Source of the DNA: an uncultured Nitrospira sp.
GTDB taxonomy: Bacteria; Nitrospirota; Nitrospiria; Nitrospirales; Nitrospiraceae
Length of the DNA stretch: 55,215 nucleotides
NCBI GenBank assembly: GCA_902500805.1
Contig: CABVSA010000015.1
Span: 1-55,215, forward strand
Reading direction: 5' to 3'
The notes beneath the pieces were generated by a model, which saw only the letters and a program-made list of their open reading frames with translations, made no database searches and had not been told where the DNA came from. Shown here piece after piece: positions 26,943 through 35,118 of this stretch. The translations under genes were made by a program, and so were the position numbers. The first letter of the stretch is position 1; every line of letters begins with the position of its first letter.

Positions 26943-28373
26943 ATGCAGCGCAAGCCTACGATACAACTGATCCACATCGCGGCAGCCTGTACGCTCTGGC
27001 TGACCACCGTCTCCTATGCTGCAGAGCAAACCGTTGATGGAACTCTCCGCTCTTCGACACCGTCGTCAAACGAACCTTCACCAGGTAACGGTCCGATCCT
27101 TCCGACCTACAGCCATTCAAACGGTCAACCAACCGCCCCAGTCATCGAACCGTTTGATCCGAACGCGCCACCGAGAGCCACGATCCCCATCGGCCCCAAT
27201 CTATTCGTCGGCGGCTACGTCTCGCTCGAAGGAGAAACCAATCGCAACTATAAACTCTCTTCGACCTTAGGCGAGGCTGATACGATCCTGACGCCGATCC
27301 TCGCCCCCGCGTTTTCCTATGAGCCCAATCAGTACCTGCAGCTCTATGTGAACCCTGTGCTGGAAATGCCAGTCGCGGCCGAGGAGATCGAAGACCGTCC
27401 GCAGACCACCGAATTGAATATGAACCTGGCCTATCTCACGGTGAAAAATGTCGTGCCCGGAGCCAGAATGCAAGTGGGCAGGCAGCGCTTCATCGACTCC
27501 CGCCGTTGGCTGTTCAATGAAAACATGGATGCCATTAGATTGGGATACCAGTACGAACAATTTTCCCTGGAGCTATCGGTCAGCCAACTCAACCTCGTTC
27601 AACGGAATTTACTGCGACGAGAGGCCGAAGAGGACGAAGAGGGGTTCGTCAATTATTACGCCTATGCCGATTATAAATTCGGCAAGAAAAATCATATCGG
27701 CCTCTTTGCGCTCTACCAGGATCAGCAACGAATCGGTACGGCTCAACCCATCACGGTGGGTCTCCAATCGAGCGGGCGATTGCTGAAAGGTCTCAAGTAT
27801 TGGCTGCAAACCGCCGCAGTACGGGGTTCTGACGGAGGTCAGCGTATTCGAGGAGAAGCGATTGATGTGGGACTCACCCAAGCATTCGATGGAGCCTGGG
27901 AACCGTCGCTCACGGTTGGGTACGCTTATGGTACCGGAGACAGCAATCCCAACGACAATGTCGATGCGCGATTTCGACAGAGCGGGTTTCAGGGCAATTC
28001 CGACAAATTCAACGGCGTCGCACGCTTTAAATACTATGGCGAGGTCTTGGACCCCAGACTGACCAACCTCATGGTCTTTACCGGCGGCGTAGGGATCAAA
28101 CCGTTCTCTAAGACCTCCTTTGACCTGGTCTATCACTATTACCTACAAGATCATGTCTCGACACGCATTCGCGGATCCGACCTCGACACCGACCCGACAG
28201 GACTCAGCAAGCATGTCGGCAGTGAGGTTGACCTCGTCGTGGGCTATCAGGGCATCCCGCATCTGCAAACCAAGTTCGTGCTTGGCTACTTTTTCCCCGG
28301 TAAAGCGTTTAACGAAACCTGGCACGACGGAGCATTTCTCGCCAGTTTTCTCCTCCGATACAACTTCTACTGA
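26943..28373 (+). CDS. AlgE-like outer-membrane export porin
   Basis: 476 residues from the ATG at 26943. Alternatives are ATG 26895 and TTG 26889; the chosen start gives a clean signal peptide (IQLIHIAAACTLWLTTVSYA, cleaved before AEQ). After a Pro/Ser/Asn-rich linker the rest is beta-strands in the pattern of the alginate-export porin family, including VGRQRFIDSRRWLFNE and a C-terminal LLRYNFY ending in an aromatic residue. It starts about 70 bases after the ABC exporter. An AlgE-like channel next to an inner-membrane exporter suggests the secreted product crosses both membranes. The precise substrate is not shown by the sequence. Confidence 0.85.
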   Translation: MQRKPTIQLIHIAAACTLWLTTVSYAAEQTVDGTLRSSTPSSNEPSPGNGPILPTYSHSNGQPTAPVIEPFDPNAPPRATIPIGPNLFVGGYVSLEGETNRNYKLSSTLGEADTILTPILAPAFSYEPNQYLQLYVNPVLEMPVAAEEIEDRPQTTELNMNLAYLTVKNVVPGARMQVGRQRFIDSRRWLFNENMDAIRLGYQYEQFSLELSVSQLNLVQRNLLRREAEEDEEGFVNYYAYADYKFGKKNHIGLFALYQDQQRIGTAQPITVGLQSSGRLLKGLKYWLQTAAVRGSDGGQRIRGEAIDVGLTQAFDGAWEPSLTVGYAYGTGDSNPNDNVDARFRQSGFQGNSDKFNGVARFKYYGEVLDPRLTNLMVFTGGVGIKPFSKTSFDLVYHYYLQDHVSTRIRGSDLDTDPTGLSKHVGSEVDLVVGYQGIPHLQTKFVLGYFFPGKAFNETWHDGAFLASFLLRYNFY

Positions 28374-28417
28374 CCTGAGGAGACCGCGAAAGCCATCCCG
28401 CATCGTTCTCACTTCAT

Positions 28418-28972
28418 TCAAAATCCAATGGCGAATCCCCCACCTCCACCAACGCCGACTCCCGTCCCGCCTCCAAGCCCAATCGAGAATCTAGGCCGTG
28501 ATTGAGCGTTGTCATACGACGGAGCCAGCCATGGATGGATGTGCTTTATCGTCACAACCGGATACCGATATTCCACGTCATCGAGATAGTCGGTCTTGGC
28601 TCCGAACACGTCTCCGACAATGGTCATGGCTGATCCCTCAACAAGCGTCGCGGGATCCAGAAAGTCTTGTCGAATTGCCAGGAATCGTCCCTGTGATTGT
28701 TGACGGTCGAGAATTGGTCTCTCGCGTTTATCGAGCGGCAATTGCAGAAGCTCGATCTGTGTACCGTTCTTCAATCGTTTTGCCTTGAGGACCACTCCAC
28801 CGAGCACCACGACCTTTCCCTGGTAGGACTCTGGCGCACTCAGTATTTCTTGGAATGTGACGGTTCGGTCGACGAGAAGTTCGAGCGACTCTGGAACCAC
28901 CCGCTGAGAAGAACAGGCTGCGGCCAAAATGAACGCCGCTACCCACCACAACCTGAAAGAGGCAAGACCCAT
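28418..28972 (-). CDS. Slp-family outer-membrane lipoprotein
   Basis: 184 residues. Signal peptide with a lipobox-like AAAC (Cys20) and a mature part matching Slp/YeaY lipoproteins: TVTFQEILSAPESYQGKVVVLGG, then an OB-like strand set with TQIELLQLPLD and GRFLAI. The last 30 residues are glycine-rich (GGGTGVGVGGGGG), a flexible tail. It is convergent with the AlgE-like gene, whose stop is 45 bases away. It probably sits in the outer membrane and responds to envelope stress in relatives; no regulation is visible here. Confidence 0.85.
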   Translation of the reverse strand: MGLASFRLWWVAAFILAAACSSQRVVPESLELLVDRTVTFQEILSAPESYQGKVVVLGGVVLKAKRLKNGTQIELLQLPLDKRERPILDRQQSQGRFLAIRQDFLDPATLVEGSAMTIVGDVFGAKTDYLDDVEYRYPVVTIKHIHPWLAPSYDNAQSRPRFSIGLGGGTGVGVGGGGGFAIGF

Positions 28973-29123
28973 AGGCCCACTATAGCGCGAAGCTGATGCC
29001 GTTTCTACGTGTCATTGTCCGCGATTAGGGGTTTTCTCTCGATACGTTCTTCAGTTATGATGCAGTGTCGAGCCTGAGCGTTCAGTCAGACTCGCTCGGT
29101 GATGCACATCCCAAGGGAGAGAG

Positions 29124-29786
29124 GTGAAGATGTTACGGTTCCTCCTAGCTGCCATCGTGTCAGTTCTGCCATTGAGCCTCTCCTCCTGCGATAAGGCCTA
29201 TATGGCCACCATGGAGAAGATGGGCTATGCCAAACGCGATATCCTGAGCACTCGTGTCAAATCAGCGCGAGACGCACAGGAAGACGCCAAGCAAGAAATT
29301 CAGACCACACTCGAGCAGTTCGGCAAAGTCGTCGCCTATGAAGGTGGCGACCTCGAAGCCACCTACAAGAAGCTCAATGGTGAACTTGAGAACAGCGAGG
29401 ACAGTGCCGAAGCGGTCCGAAAGAAAATCTCCGACGTCGAGAGCGTGGCCGATGCCCTCTTTTCCGAATGGGAAACAGAACTCGGACAATACTCCAGCGC
29501 CGACCTCCGCCGGAAGAGCCAGGCCAAACTCACCCAAACCAAGAGCCGCTATCGAGAGATGCTGGGTGCCATGAAGCGGGCGGAGCAACGAATTGAACCG
29601 GTCCTCAAACCGCTGCGTGATCAGGTCCTCTACCTGAAACACAATTTGAACGCGCGGGCACTCTCCGCCATCAAAGGTGAGCTTGTAAAAGTCGATGCGC
29701 AGGTTGATCAACTGGTGAAAGATATGAACCGTTCCATCGCCGAAGCCGACAAGTTCATTCAAACGATGGAAAAGGATTCAGATTGA
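29124..29786 (+). CDS. DUF2959-family lipoprotein
   Basis: 220 residues. Signal peptide with lipobox LSSC (Cys at about 22); the mature part starts DKAYMATMEKMGYAKRDIL, the conserved opening of DUF2959. Nearly all the rest is charged helix with heptad-like spacing (coiled coil), such as ARDAQEDAKQEIQTTLEQF. Start: GTG at 29124 with GGGAG about 6 bases upstream; the ATG at 29130 is also possible. Function of the family is not known to me; probably a periplasmic or outer-membrane structural lipoprotein. Confidence 0.83.
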   Translation: MKMLRFLLAAIVSVLPLSLSSCDKAYMATMEKMGYAKRDILSTRVKSARDAQEDAKQEIQTTLEQFGKVVAYEGGDLEATYKKLNGELENSEDSAEAVRKKISDVESVADALFSEWETELGQYSSADLRRKSQAKLTQTKSRYREMLGAMKRAEQRIEPVLKPLRDQVLYLKHNLNARALSAIKGELVKVDAQVDQLVKDMNRSIAEADKFIQTMEKDSD

Positions 29787-29796
29787 CAGACTGCAG

Positions 29797-29839
29797 GGAA
29801 CCCCTTGCCAGCCGTCACACAATGTGACAAAGGGAATCC
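29797..29839. other. Nested inverted repeats (hairpin) after the DUF2959 gene
   Basis: Outer arms at 29797-29806 and 29830-29839 pair at 8 of 10 positions (GGAACCCCTT against AAGGGAATCC). Inside is a perfect 6-bp stem GTCACA/TGTGAC with a 3-base loop at 29814-29828. There is no T-run, so it is not a standard intrinsic terminator. It may be an RNA structure separating the two genes or a small protein-binding site. Confidence 0.4.
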
Positions 29840-30001
29840 TCTGATCAAGCCATAAGAACCAGCAGGATGGTCAAAAGGGCCGTCCGGCAAGGCCGCAGCG
29901 AGCGAAAGGCTGAGGCGTACGCGGTTGGTACGTTGAAGCCTTGGGCGATGCGAGAACGACGCTGGCGGTCTTTTTCAACATCCTGCTCGAGGAGGGCGCT
30001 C

Positions 30002-30874
30002 ATGCGGATCGAAGACCAACGCGAAAGCGACAATATTGAAGATCGCCGCGGGATGGGGCCTGCCCGCCTCGGAGGACGAGGCGGGTTGGGGATCGGCACG
30101 ATTGTGCTGGCTCTGGCCGTCAGTTATTTTACCGGTATGAATCCACTGACCGTCCTGAATCTCTTAACGGGCGTCCAAAGTGTGACTGAAACGATCGCAC
30201 CCTCGGCCCCATCGCAGCCAGGAGAGGTCGGAGCCCCAAAAGATCAACTCGGCCGGTTTGCATCCGTCGTCCTTGCCGATACGGAAACAACCTGGCGGGA
30301 ACTCCTTGGTTCACGGTATGAAGACCCACGGATGGTGCTTTTTAGCGGCGCGGTGCAGTCCGCCTGCGGCACCACCTCCTCGGCAGTCGGTCCGTTCTAC
30401 TGTCCAGGCGACCGTCGGGTCTATCTCGATCTTGCCTTCTTTAATCAGATGGAACATCAACTGGGCGCAGCGGGTGACTTCGCCCAGGCCTATGTCATCG
30501 CCCACGAAGTCGGCCACCATGTACAAAACGTGCTTGGCGTCGCCGAAAAGGTGCATCGCCTTCAGCAGCGGGCCTCTGAATCAGAAGGCAATGCACTCTC
30601 GGTTCGCATGGAACTGCAGGCCGATTGTTATGCCGGTGTGTGGGGCTACCATGCCAAGCGCGGGAGGAACTTGATCGAGCCCGGAGATTTCGAAGAGGGG
30701 CTCCGCGCAGCCGCAGCGATTGGCGATGATCGGCTGCAAAAAAAATCGCGCGGGCACATTCAACCGGAAAGTTGGACCCACGGTTCGTCGGAACAGCGGA
30801 TGACCTGGCTCAAGCGAGGCCTGGAGTCCGGCGATCCTTCCGTCTGCAACACCTTTGAGAACACTCGTTTATGA
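30002..30874 (+). CDS. YpfJ-type neutral zinc metallopeptidase
   Basis: 290 residues from the ATG at 30002, preceded by GAGGAGG; the longer frame is not needed. One membrane helix (about 28-45) anchors the N-terminus. The zinc motif HEVGHH is at 168-173 (His168, Glu169, His172). A second conserved block, ELQADCYAGVWG, downstream supplies the third ligand. Other typical blocks are SACGT, GPFYCPGDRRVYLDL and HGSSEQR. It overlaps the FUN14 gene by ATGA. Probably acts at the periplasmic face on an unknown substrate. Confidence 0.88.
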   Translation: MRIEDQRESDNIEDRRGMGPARLGGRGGLGIGTIVLALAVSYFTGMNPLTVLNLLTGVQSVTETIAPSAPSQPGEVGAPKDQLGRFASVVLADTETTWRELLGSRYEDPRMVLFSGAVQSACGTTSSAVGPFYCPGDRRVYLDLAFFNQMEHQLGAAGDFAQAYVIAHEVGHHVQNVLGVAEKVHRLQQRASESEGNALSVRMELQADCYAGVWGYHAKRGRNLIEPGDFEEGLRAAAAIGDDRLQKKSRGHIQPESWTHGSSEQRMTWLKRGLESGDPSVCNTFENTRL

Positions 30875-31317
30875 GCAATCCAGCTCCTGCGGCCAAAAGC
30901 AGCTTTCTGGCAAAAACACTGGGCCCTCTGCTGTCCGATCCACCCTGGGCAGCCAAATCGTTTATGGCCGCCAGTGCCACAACCGTCGCCGGAGTCGGCG
31001 CCTGGCTCAGCGATATGATGTCGCCGGCGCTCGCCCGCGGTGGAGCCAGCTTCATCGGTGGGTTCTTGGTCGGCTGGGCCTTTCGGAAGACCCTCAAGAT
31101 TGCGCTGTTGATCACCCTTTCATTGGCGGCACTCGTAGCCATCCTCAAGACCACCGGCTGGATTCACCTGGAATGGAATTTGATCGAGAGCGATGTCCAT
31201 CGAACGTTGGATTGGGCGCGAGGCCAAGCTCAGAGCCTCAAAGAAGTGGCGGTCGGCTATCTCCCCTCTGCCGGTGCCGGCGTGGCCGGCGCGTTTTTCG
31301 GATTTCGGAAGCAGTAG
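30871..31317 (+). CDS. FUN14-family membrane protein
   Basis: 148 residues. Two hydrophobic segments (about 45-70 and 75-100) hold a GFLVGWAFRKTLK motif, the G-x-x-x-G-(x)-A-x-R-K signature of FUN14 proteins. A second hydrophobic stretch ends GAGVAGAFFGFRKQ, with a very similar GFRK ending. It overlaps the zinc peptidase gene by ATGA, so the two are coupled. In bacteria the family's role is unknown; in mitochondria it is a mitophagy receptor, which says nothing about the function here. Confidence 0.75.
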   Translation: MSNPAPAAKSSFLAKTLGPLLSDPPWAAKSFMAASATTVAGVGAWLSDMMSPALARGGASFIGGFLVGWAFRKTLKIALLITLSLAALVAILKTTGWIHLEWNLIESDVHRTLDWARGQAQSLKEVAVGYLPSAGAGVAGAFFGFRKQ

Positions 31318-31367
31318 TGACTGCTCTCACACCATGGCTAACTCCACCGGCCGCGTACACTCATTCT

Positions 31368-31733
31368 TCAGTTCTTTCTCACCGATTTCACATCCAACGT
31401 CCCTAAATAATGTCCTTCGACCGTGACCTGATCGCCGTCTTTGAGAAGAACCGGTCCCATCTGACAGAGTGCCGCGTAACTCGCCTCAATCGCTCCACTG
31501 CCGTCATCAACCAGAAAATTCTGGACGCACTTCTCCAACTTCGAGCTGGTTCCGATGAAGTGATGCATCTCATACCCACTGACCAGCCCCGTCACTTGCA
31601 CGACTTTCATCTTGTACGCTTCGGGATAGGCCTGCAGAGAACTGATCGTGACCGGGTCTGCTGCCTGTGCGAGAGGCACCAGACACAACAGGCTGATCAG
31701 CACCAATTCAATCCCGCATAGGGTTCTATTCAT
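31368..31733 (-). CDS. Small secreted OB-fold-like protein
   Basis: 121 residues from the ATG at 31733, chosen because GAGGAGGTATCCCG is an excellent ribosome-binding site; a longer frame would prefix 15 charged residues. Signal peptide ending in AQAAD. The mature part reads like a small five-stranded OB barrel: VVQVTGLVSGYE, NFLVDDGSGAIEAS and DQVTVEGHYLGTL, with two cysteines (CVQNF, LCQMG) that could form a disulfide. It lies just downstream of the secreted Lon-domain gene on the same strand. Function unknown. Confidence 0.6.
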   Translation of the reverse strand: MNRTLCGIELVLISLLCLVPLAQAADPVTISSLQAYPEAYKMKVVQVTGLVSGYEMHHFIGTSSKLEKCVQNFLVDDGSGAIEASYAALCQMGPVLLKDGDQVTVEGHYLGTLDVKSVRKN

Positions 31734-31795
31734 CGGGATACCTCCTCTTCGAAAAAGACGCTGTTTGATCTTACGCATGCTGAAATTCTTCGGCC

Positions 31796-32686
31796 CTACG
31801 GAACTTGGCGCAACGCTTGTCCGGTGGCAGCACTGTAAGCTTCAGTCAGGGTATGCACTTCGATGACCTGAATCGATCGCTCTGCACCGGAGAAACTCAG
31901 GTGACTGTTATCCAAAGCATCGGGCACGATCATCGTAGTCTTTCTCAGTTCTCGGCAGCCATTCATCTTATCCACAAGTCGTCCCACAGCTTGGATCTCC
32001 TCGTCTGGCTCGATCGTTCCCGACATACAGATGTCCGGACGGATCGAATCACCGAGTAAGGCTGCCGCGATGCCCACGGCAAAAATCCCGCCGGCACTTG
32101 GCCCATCCAATCGCGTCGGGACCAAGATACGCACCGTGAGATAGCGCGGATCATAGCCCACCGCCTTCGTGGCCACAGCAACCGCAGTGTGAAAGGAAAG
32201 GGATGATCCGAGCATCAAGTTCGAGTCACCCAGAATCTCCGGCCCTCTTCCATCGGCCTTGTACCCGACTGAGAGTTGCGCCACCAGTCCCCTCCATGAA
32301 CCGGTAATGGAACCGGCACGATCTTGCCCAACACTCAACAGCGGCAAGGATAGTGTGACGTCCGAAAACGGCACAGGCTTTCTCTGGGATGACTGTGATG
32401 GACTGGATGAAAAACTGGCACGAGGCACGGATGGCACAGGAGTCACAAACTGTGGGCGAGGTCTTGGTGATATTTCCAATGGTGAATAGGTCTTGGCCTC
32501 ACCGAGTTGCCGACAGCCTGGGTATTCACGGTCCGTATACAGATCCGCTCGCCCCGGTCTGGGACAGACCCAGGTCTCAGCCCATGCGGAGCTGAAACCG
32601 AGCAAGGCGACGACACAGAGATATAGAAGAACAAAGGACCTAGCCTCGATTCGTCGATGGATGGCTTGTGAGTGGGATTGACACAT
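31796..32686 (-). CDS. Secreted Lon-type (S16) peptidase domain protein without ATPase
   Basis: 296 residues. Signal peptide with hydrophobic core FVLLYLCVVALLGFSSAWA, cleaved about residue 36. A Pro/Ser-rich linker (about 75-105) is followed by a domain that matches the Lon proteolytic domain: LDGPSAGG with Ser197, then ICMSGTIEPDEEIQAVGRLVDKMNG with Lys240, the catalytic Ser-Lys pair of S16 peptidases. No Walker motifs are present, so there is no AAA+ ATPase. Secreted, ATP-free Lon domains are known but uncommon. It may process a periplasmic or surface protein. A small OB-like secreted protein follows on the same strand. Confidence 0.8.
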   Translation of the reverse strand: MCQSHSQAIHRRIEARSFVLLYLCVVALLGFSSAWAETWVCPRPGRADLYTDREYPGCRQLGEAKTYSPLEISPRPRPQFVTPVPSVPRASFSSSPSQSSQRKPVPFSDVTLSLPLLSVGQDRAGSITGSWRGLVAQLSVGYKADGRGPEILGDSNLMLGSSLSFHTAVAVATKAVGYDPRYLTVRILVPTRLDGPSAGGIFAVGIAAALLGDSIRPDICMSGTIEPDEEIQAVGRLVDKMNGCRELRKTTMIVPDALDNSHLSFSGAERSIQVIEVHTLTEAYSAATGQALRQVP

Positions 32687-32788
32687 GCCTGGCTGCTGAA
32701 ATGAGCAACCATTGAAGCCTATCGCTCAAACGGGATTTCGTCAAAAGATCGTCGTCTTGACAGATTATCGGAGGGAACTGAGGGAAAA

Positions 32789-34063
32789 TCATCCCGGCAG
32801 GGTCTGATACCACCCATTGGCTTGAACAAGGGAAATCTTACTCTCAAAAAGCCTGCTGACCTGTTCGCTGGTCAACAGCGTTGGCTTGGGACCGTCGGCG
32901 AGAATCTTGCCCTCCTTGAGAAAGATAACCCGATCGATCTCCGGTGGGATTTCATGCAGGTGATGCGTGACCAGCAGCACGGTCTTGCCCTTGGCCATCT
33001 GGGCGCGCAACAGATCAAGATATTGAAAGCAGGCCTTGAGATCAAGACCGCTGGTTGGCTCATCAAACACGAGGACTGGGGGATCATGCACCAAGGCTCG
33101 CCCCAAGAGAAACCGCCGCTGCTCACCGGTGGACATATGACCGAAGCGGCGCCCAGACAAGTCCATCACGCCTAACTCCTCCATCACCTCATAGGCTCTC
33201 GTCATTTGTGACTTGCTGAACTCTTGATAGGTATAGGTATCGTTGCTGGCGTAGAAGCCGGACAAGATCACGTTCAACCCCTCGGCACAGATCAAATAAT
33301 CCCGCTGAAGATCGTGCGACACGATACCGATTTGTTTTCGCACATCCCACACATTCCATCGCTCCTCGCCAAAAAGCGCCCACCGCGTTTCATCCTTCGG
33401 CATCGCGTGTACTTCACCGGATAACAACTTGAGCAGCGTGGATTTCCCGGCTCCGTTCGGCCCCAGGATGGCCGCATGCTCACCCTCATGCAGGGCAAAG
33501 GAAAAAACTGAGAAGACGCAGGTCTCGCCTCGATAAACCGTGGCATGCTGGATCTCGACGATCGGCTTCGTCTTGGCTGAAGGATGAAGTGGTTCGACGG
33601 GAAGCACCGCTGCACGATTGGCCGGTTTCCCACCCCAACGTGCCTGTTCAAGGCCAGTCCTGGCTAACGCATCGACTCGTTCATTCTCTGGATGCCCGTT
33701 GTGCCCTCTGACCCAATGCCATTCAAGTGTATGATTGGCAGCCAAGGCATCGAGCCGCCGCCATAGATCCTCATTCTTGACCGGGCCTTTGCTAGCGGTC
33801 CTCCACCCTCGCTGTTTCCAGCTGTGGATCCATTCGCTGATGCCTTTTTGGACATACTGTGAATCGGTGTAGACCCGCGCCTGCACCGGCTGAGGGAACG
33901 ACTGCAAGGCCTCGATCACGGCAAGCAACTCCATTCGGTTATTCGTCGTGGCCGGCTCGCCACCAGAGAATTCTGTTTCGGCATTCCCATCGCGTACCAG
34001 GACACCCCAGCCCCCAGGACCAGGGTTCCCGCTGCAGGCTCCATCAGTATAGATCTCAATCAT
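32789..34063 (-). CDS. Fusion: RNase HI + ABC transporter ATPase
   Basis: 424 residues from the ATG at 34063. Residues 1-140 are a complete RNase [17 protein letters not shown] (Asp7), NNRMELL (Glu45), YTDSQYV (Asp67), [11 protein letters not shown] (His121, Asp131). After a linker of about 30 residues the second half is an ABC ATPase: Walker [10 protein letters not shown] (201-209), signature STGEQ, Walker [13 protein letters not shown] and a THH H-loop. The ATPase resembles ModF/YfeB-like proteins. RNase HI removes RNA from RNA-DNA hybrids; the ABC half has no membrane domain here. Both halves look intact in one open frame, so a frameshift artefact is unlikely. Confidence 0.85.
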   Translation of the reverse strand: MIEIYTDGACSGNPGPGGWGVLVRDGNAETEFSGGEPATTNNRMELLAVIEALQSFPQPVQARVYTDSQYVQKGISEWIHSWKQRGWRTASKGPVKNEDLWRRLDALAANHTLEWHWVRGHNGHPENERVDALARTGLEQARWGGKPANRAAVLPVEPLHPSAKTKPIVEIQHATVYRGETCVFSVFSFALHEGEHAAILGPNGAGKSTLLKLLSGEVHAMPKDETRWALFGEERWNVWDVRKQIGIVSHDLQRDYLICAEGLNVILSGFYASNDTYTYQEFSKSQMTRAYEVMEELGVMDLSGRRFGHMSTGEQRRFLLGRALVHDPPVLVFDEPTSGLDLKACFQYLDLLRAQMAKGKTVLLVTHHLHEIPPEIDRVIFLKEGKILADGPKPTLLTSEQVSRLFESKISLVQANGWYQTLPG

Positions 34064-34222
34064 GCGCTTTCGTTCCCAATGTTTGGGCCAGGATTGTACT
34101 ACGAGACCTTCACCTTCGACCATCTCTAATACGACAGAATAATATCTGATGGCGTGACTCAACCAGATGACTTGAGTACAATGACGTGGCAATCACGCTC
34201 ACATTTTTGAGAGAGTCACACA

Positions 34223-34606
34223 CTGCGCACACTACTTCTCATCGGCACTGGCGGGTTCATCGGGTCCATCTTGCGGTACCTTGTGAGTGGCTATGCGCAA
34301 CAACTCAGCAAGAGCATCCAATTTCCCTTCGGCACCTTGGCCGTCAATCTGATGGGTTGTGTACTCGTCGGCTTCCTCGCCGAGCTTGCTGATCATCGAG
34401 GCGTCATTCCGGCGGAGGCGAGATCTTTTCTGATCGTCGGAATACTAGGCGGCTTCACGACCTTCTCAGCCTTCGGCAACGAAACGATGAACCTCCTGCG
34501 TGATGGAGAATTGTGGTTGGCCTTCGGGAATATCCTCGGTCATACGGTGCTGGGCCTTGGTGCAGTCTGGCTTGGCTACTCCACAGCCTATCTACTCTGG
34601 AAGTAA
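34223..34606 (+). CDS. crcB: CrcB/FluC fluoride channel, apparent CTG start
   Basis: 127 residues if it begins at CTG 34223; only TTG 34271 is an ordinary start codon in this frame, and it would cut off the first membrane helix. The frame is open from just after the TGA at 34208-34210, and the first conserved residues are LRTLLLIGTGGFIGSILRY, matching the family start including the GG-(A/F)-x-G motif. Other signatures: FGTLAVNLMG and GILGGFTTFSAFGNE. GAGAGAG lies 7-8 bases before the CTG. The channel works as a dual-topology dimer to expel fluoride. The next gene, DUF190, begins 3 bases after the stop. Confidence 0.85.
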   Translation: MRTLLLIGTGGFIGSILRYLVSGYAQQLSKSIQFPFGTLAVNLMGCVLVGFLAELADHRGVIPAEARSFLIVGILGGFTTFSAFGNETMNLLRDGELWLAFGNILGHTVLGLGAVWLGYSTAYLLWK

Positions 34607-34609
34607 ACG

Positions 34610-34951
34610 ATGCGCGTTGAACAGGGTTGTCTACTGAGAATCTACATCGGAGAAGGAGATAAACACGCCGGGCGTCCCCTCTATGAATGGATCATCACGC
34701 AGGCCCATGCACGGCAGTTATCCGGCGCCACCGTCTATCGTGGACTCATGGGATTCGGCCCTCACACCCGCGTGATTCACACCTTCAAGATCGAACGGTT
34801 GGCTGAGGATCTCCCCATTACCATCGACATCATCGATAGACGCGACAAGGTCGAGGAGTTTCTTACCTGGATCGAACAGCAGGTCGCATCTGACCTCTTT
34901 GCCACCATCCAAACGATCGAACTCCGCTCCATTGAGAGACGCCCCGGATAA
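34610..34951 (+). CDS. DUF190-family small protein
   Basis: 113 residues. Opening RVEQGCLLRIYIGEGDK, then GRPLYEWII, ARQLSGATVYRGLMGFG and TIDIIDRRDKVEEFL, the conserved blocks of the DUF190 family, a PII-like/ferredoxin-like fold. It lies 3 bases after crcB, a common arrangement, and may modulate the fluoride channel or bind a nucleotide; that is inference from position only. No signal peptide, so it is cytoplasmic. Confidence 0.88.
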   Translation: MRVEQGCLLRIYIGEGDKHAGRPLYEWIITQAHARQLSGATVYRGLMGFGPHTRVIHTFKIERLAEDLPITIDIIDRRDKVEEFLTWIEQQVASDLFATIQTIELRSIERRPG

Positions 34952-35118
34952 CCGAACCTTCGTTCAGTCAGCCGTCCCAACCAGTTGTTCGTCATCACAA
35001 TCCAGCGGCCACGCCATGCTATTTCAACCTCGGCGAGCTGGCAGCAACGAGCTTACTGGCAGTTTTTGCAGTATCTTTGTCATTGTGCCATCCTGAGTTT
35101 GATGGGAGGATACGACTC

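Noticed and set aside
34064..34222. Fluoride riboswitch (crcB motif) upstream of crcB
   Set aside because: A CTGATGGCG piece at about 34147 recalls the 3' part of the motif, but the required 5' GG-N-GATGG and the matching helices are absent.
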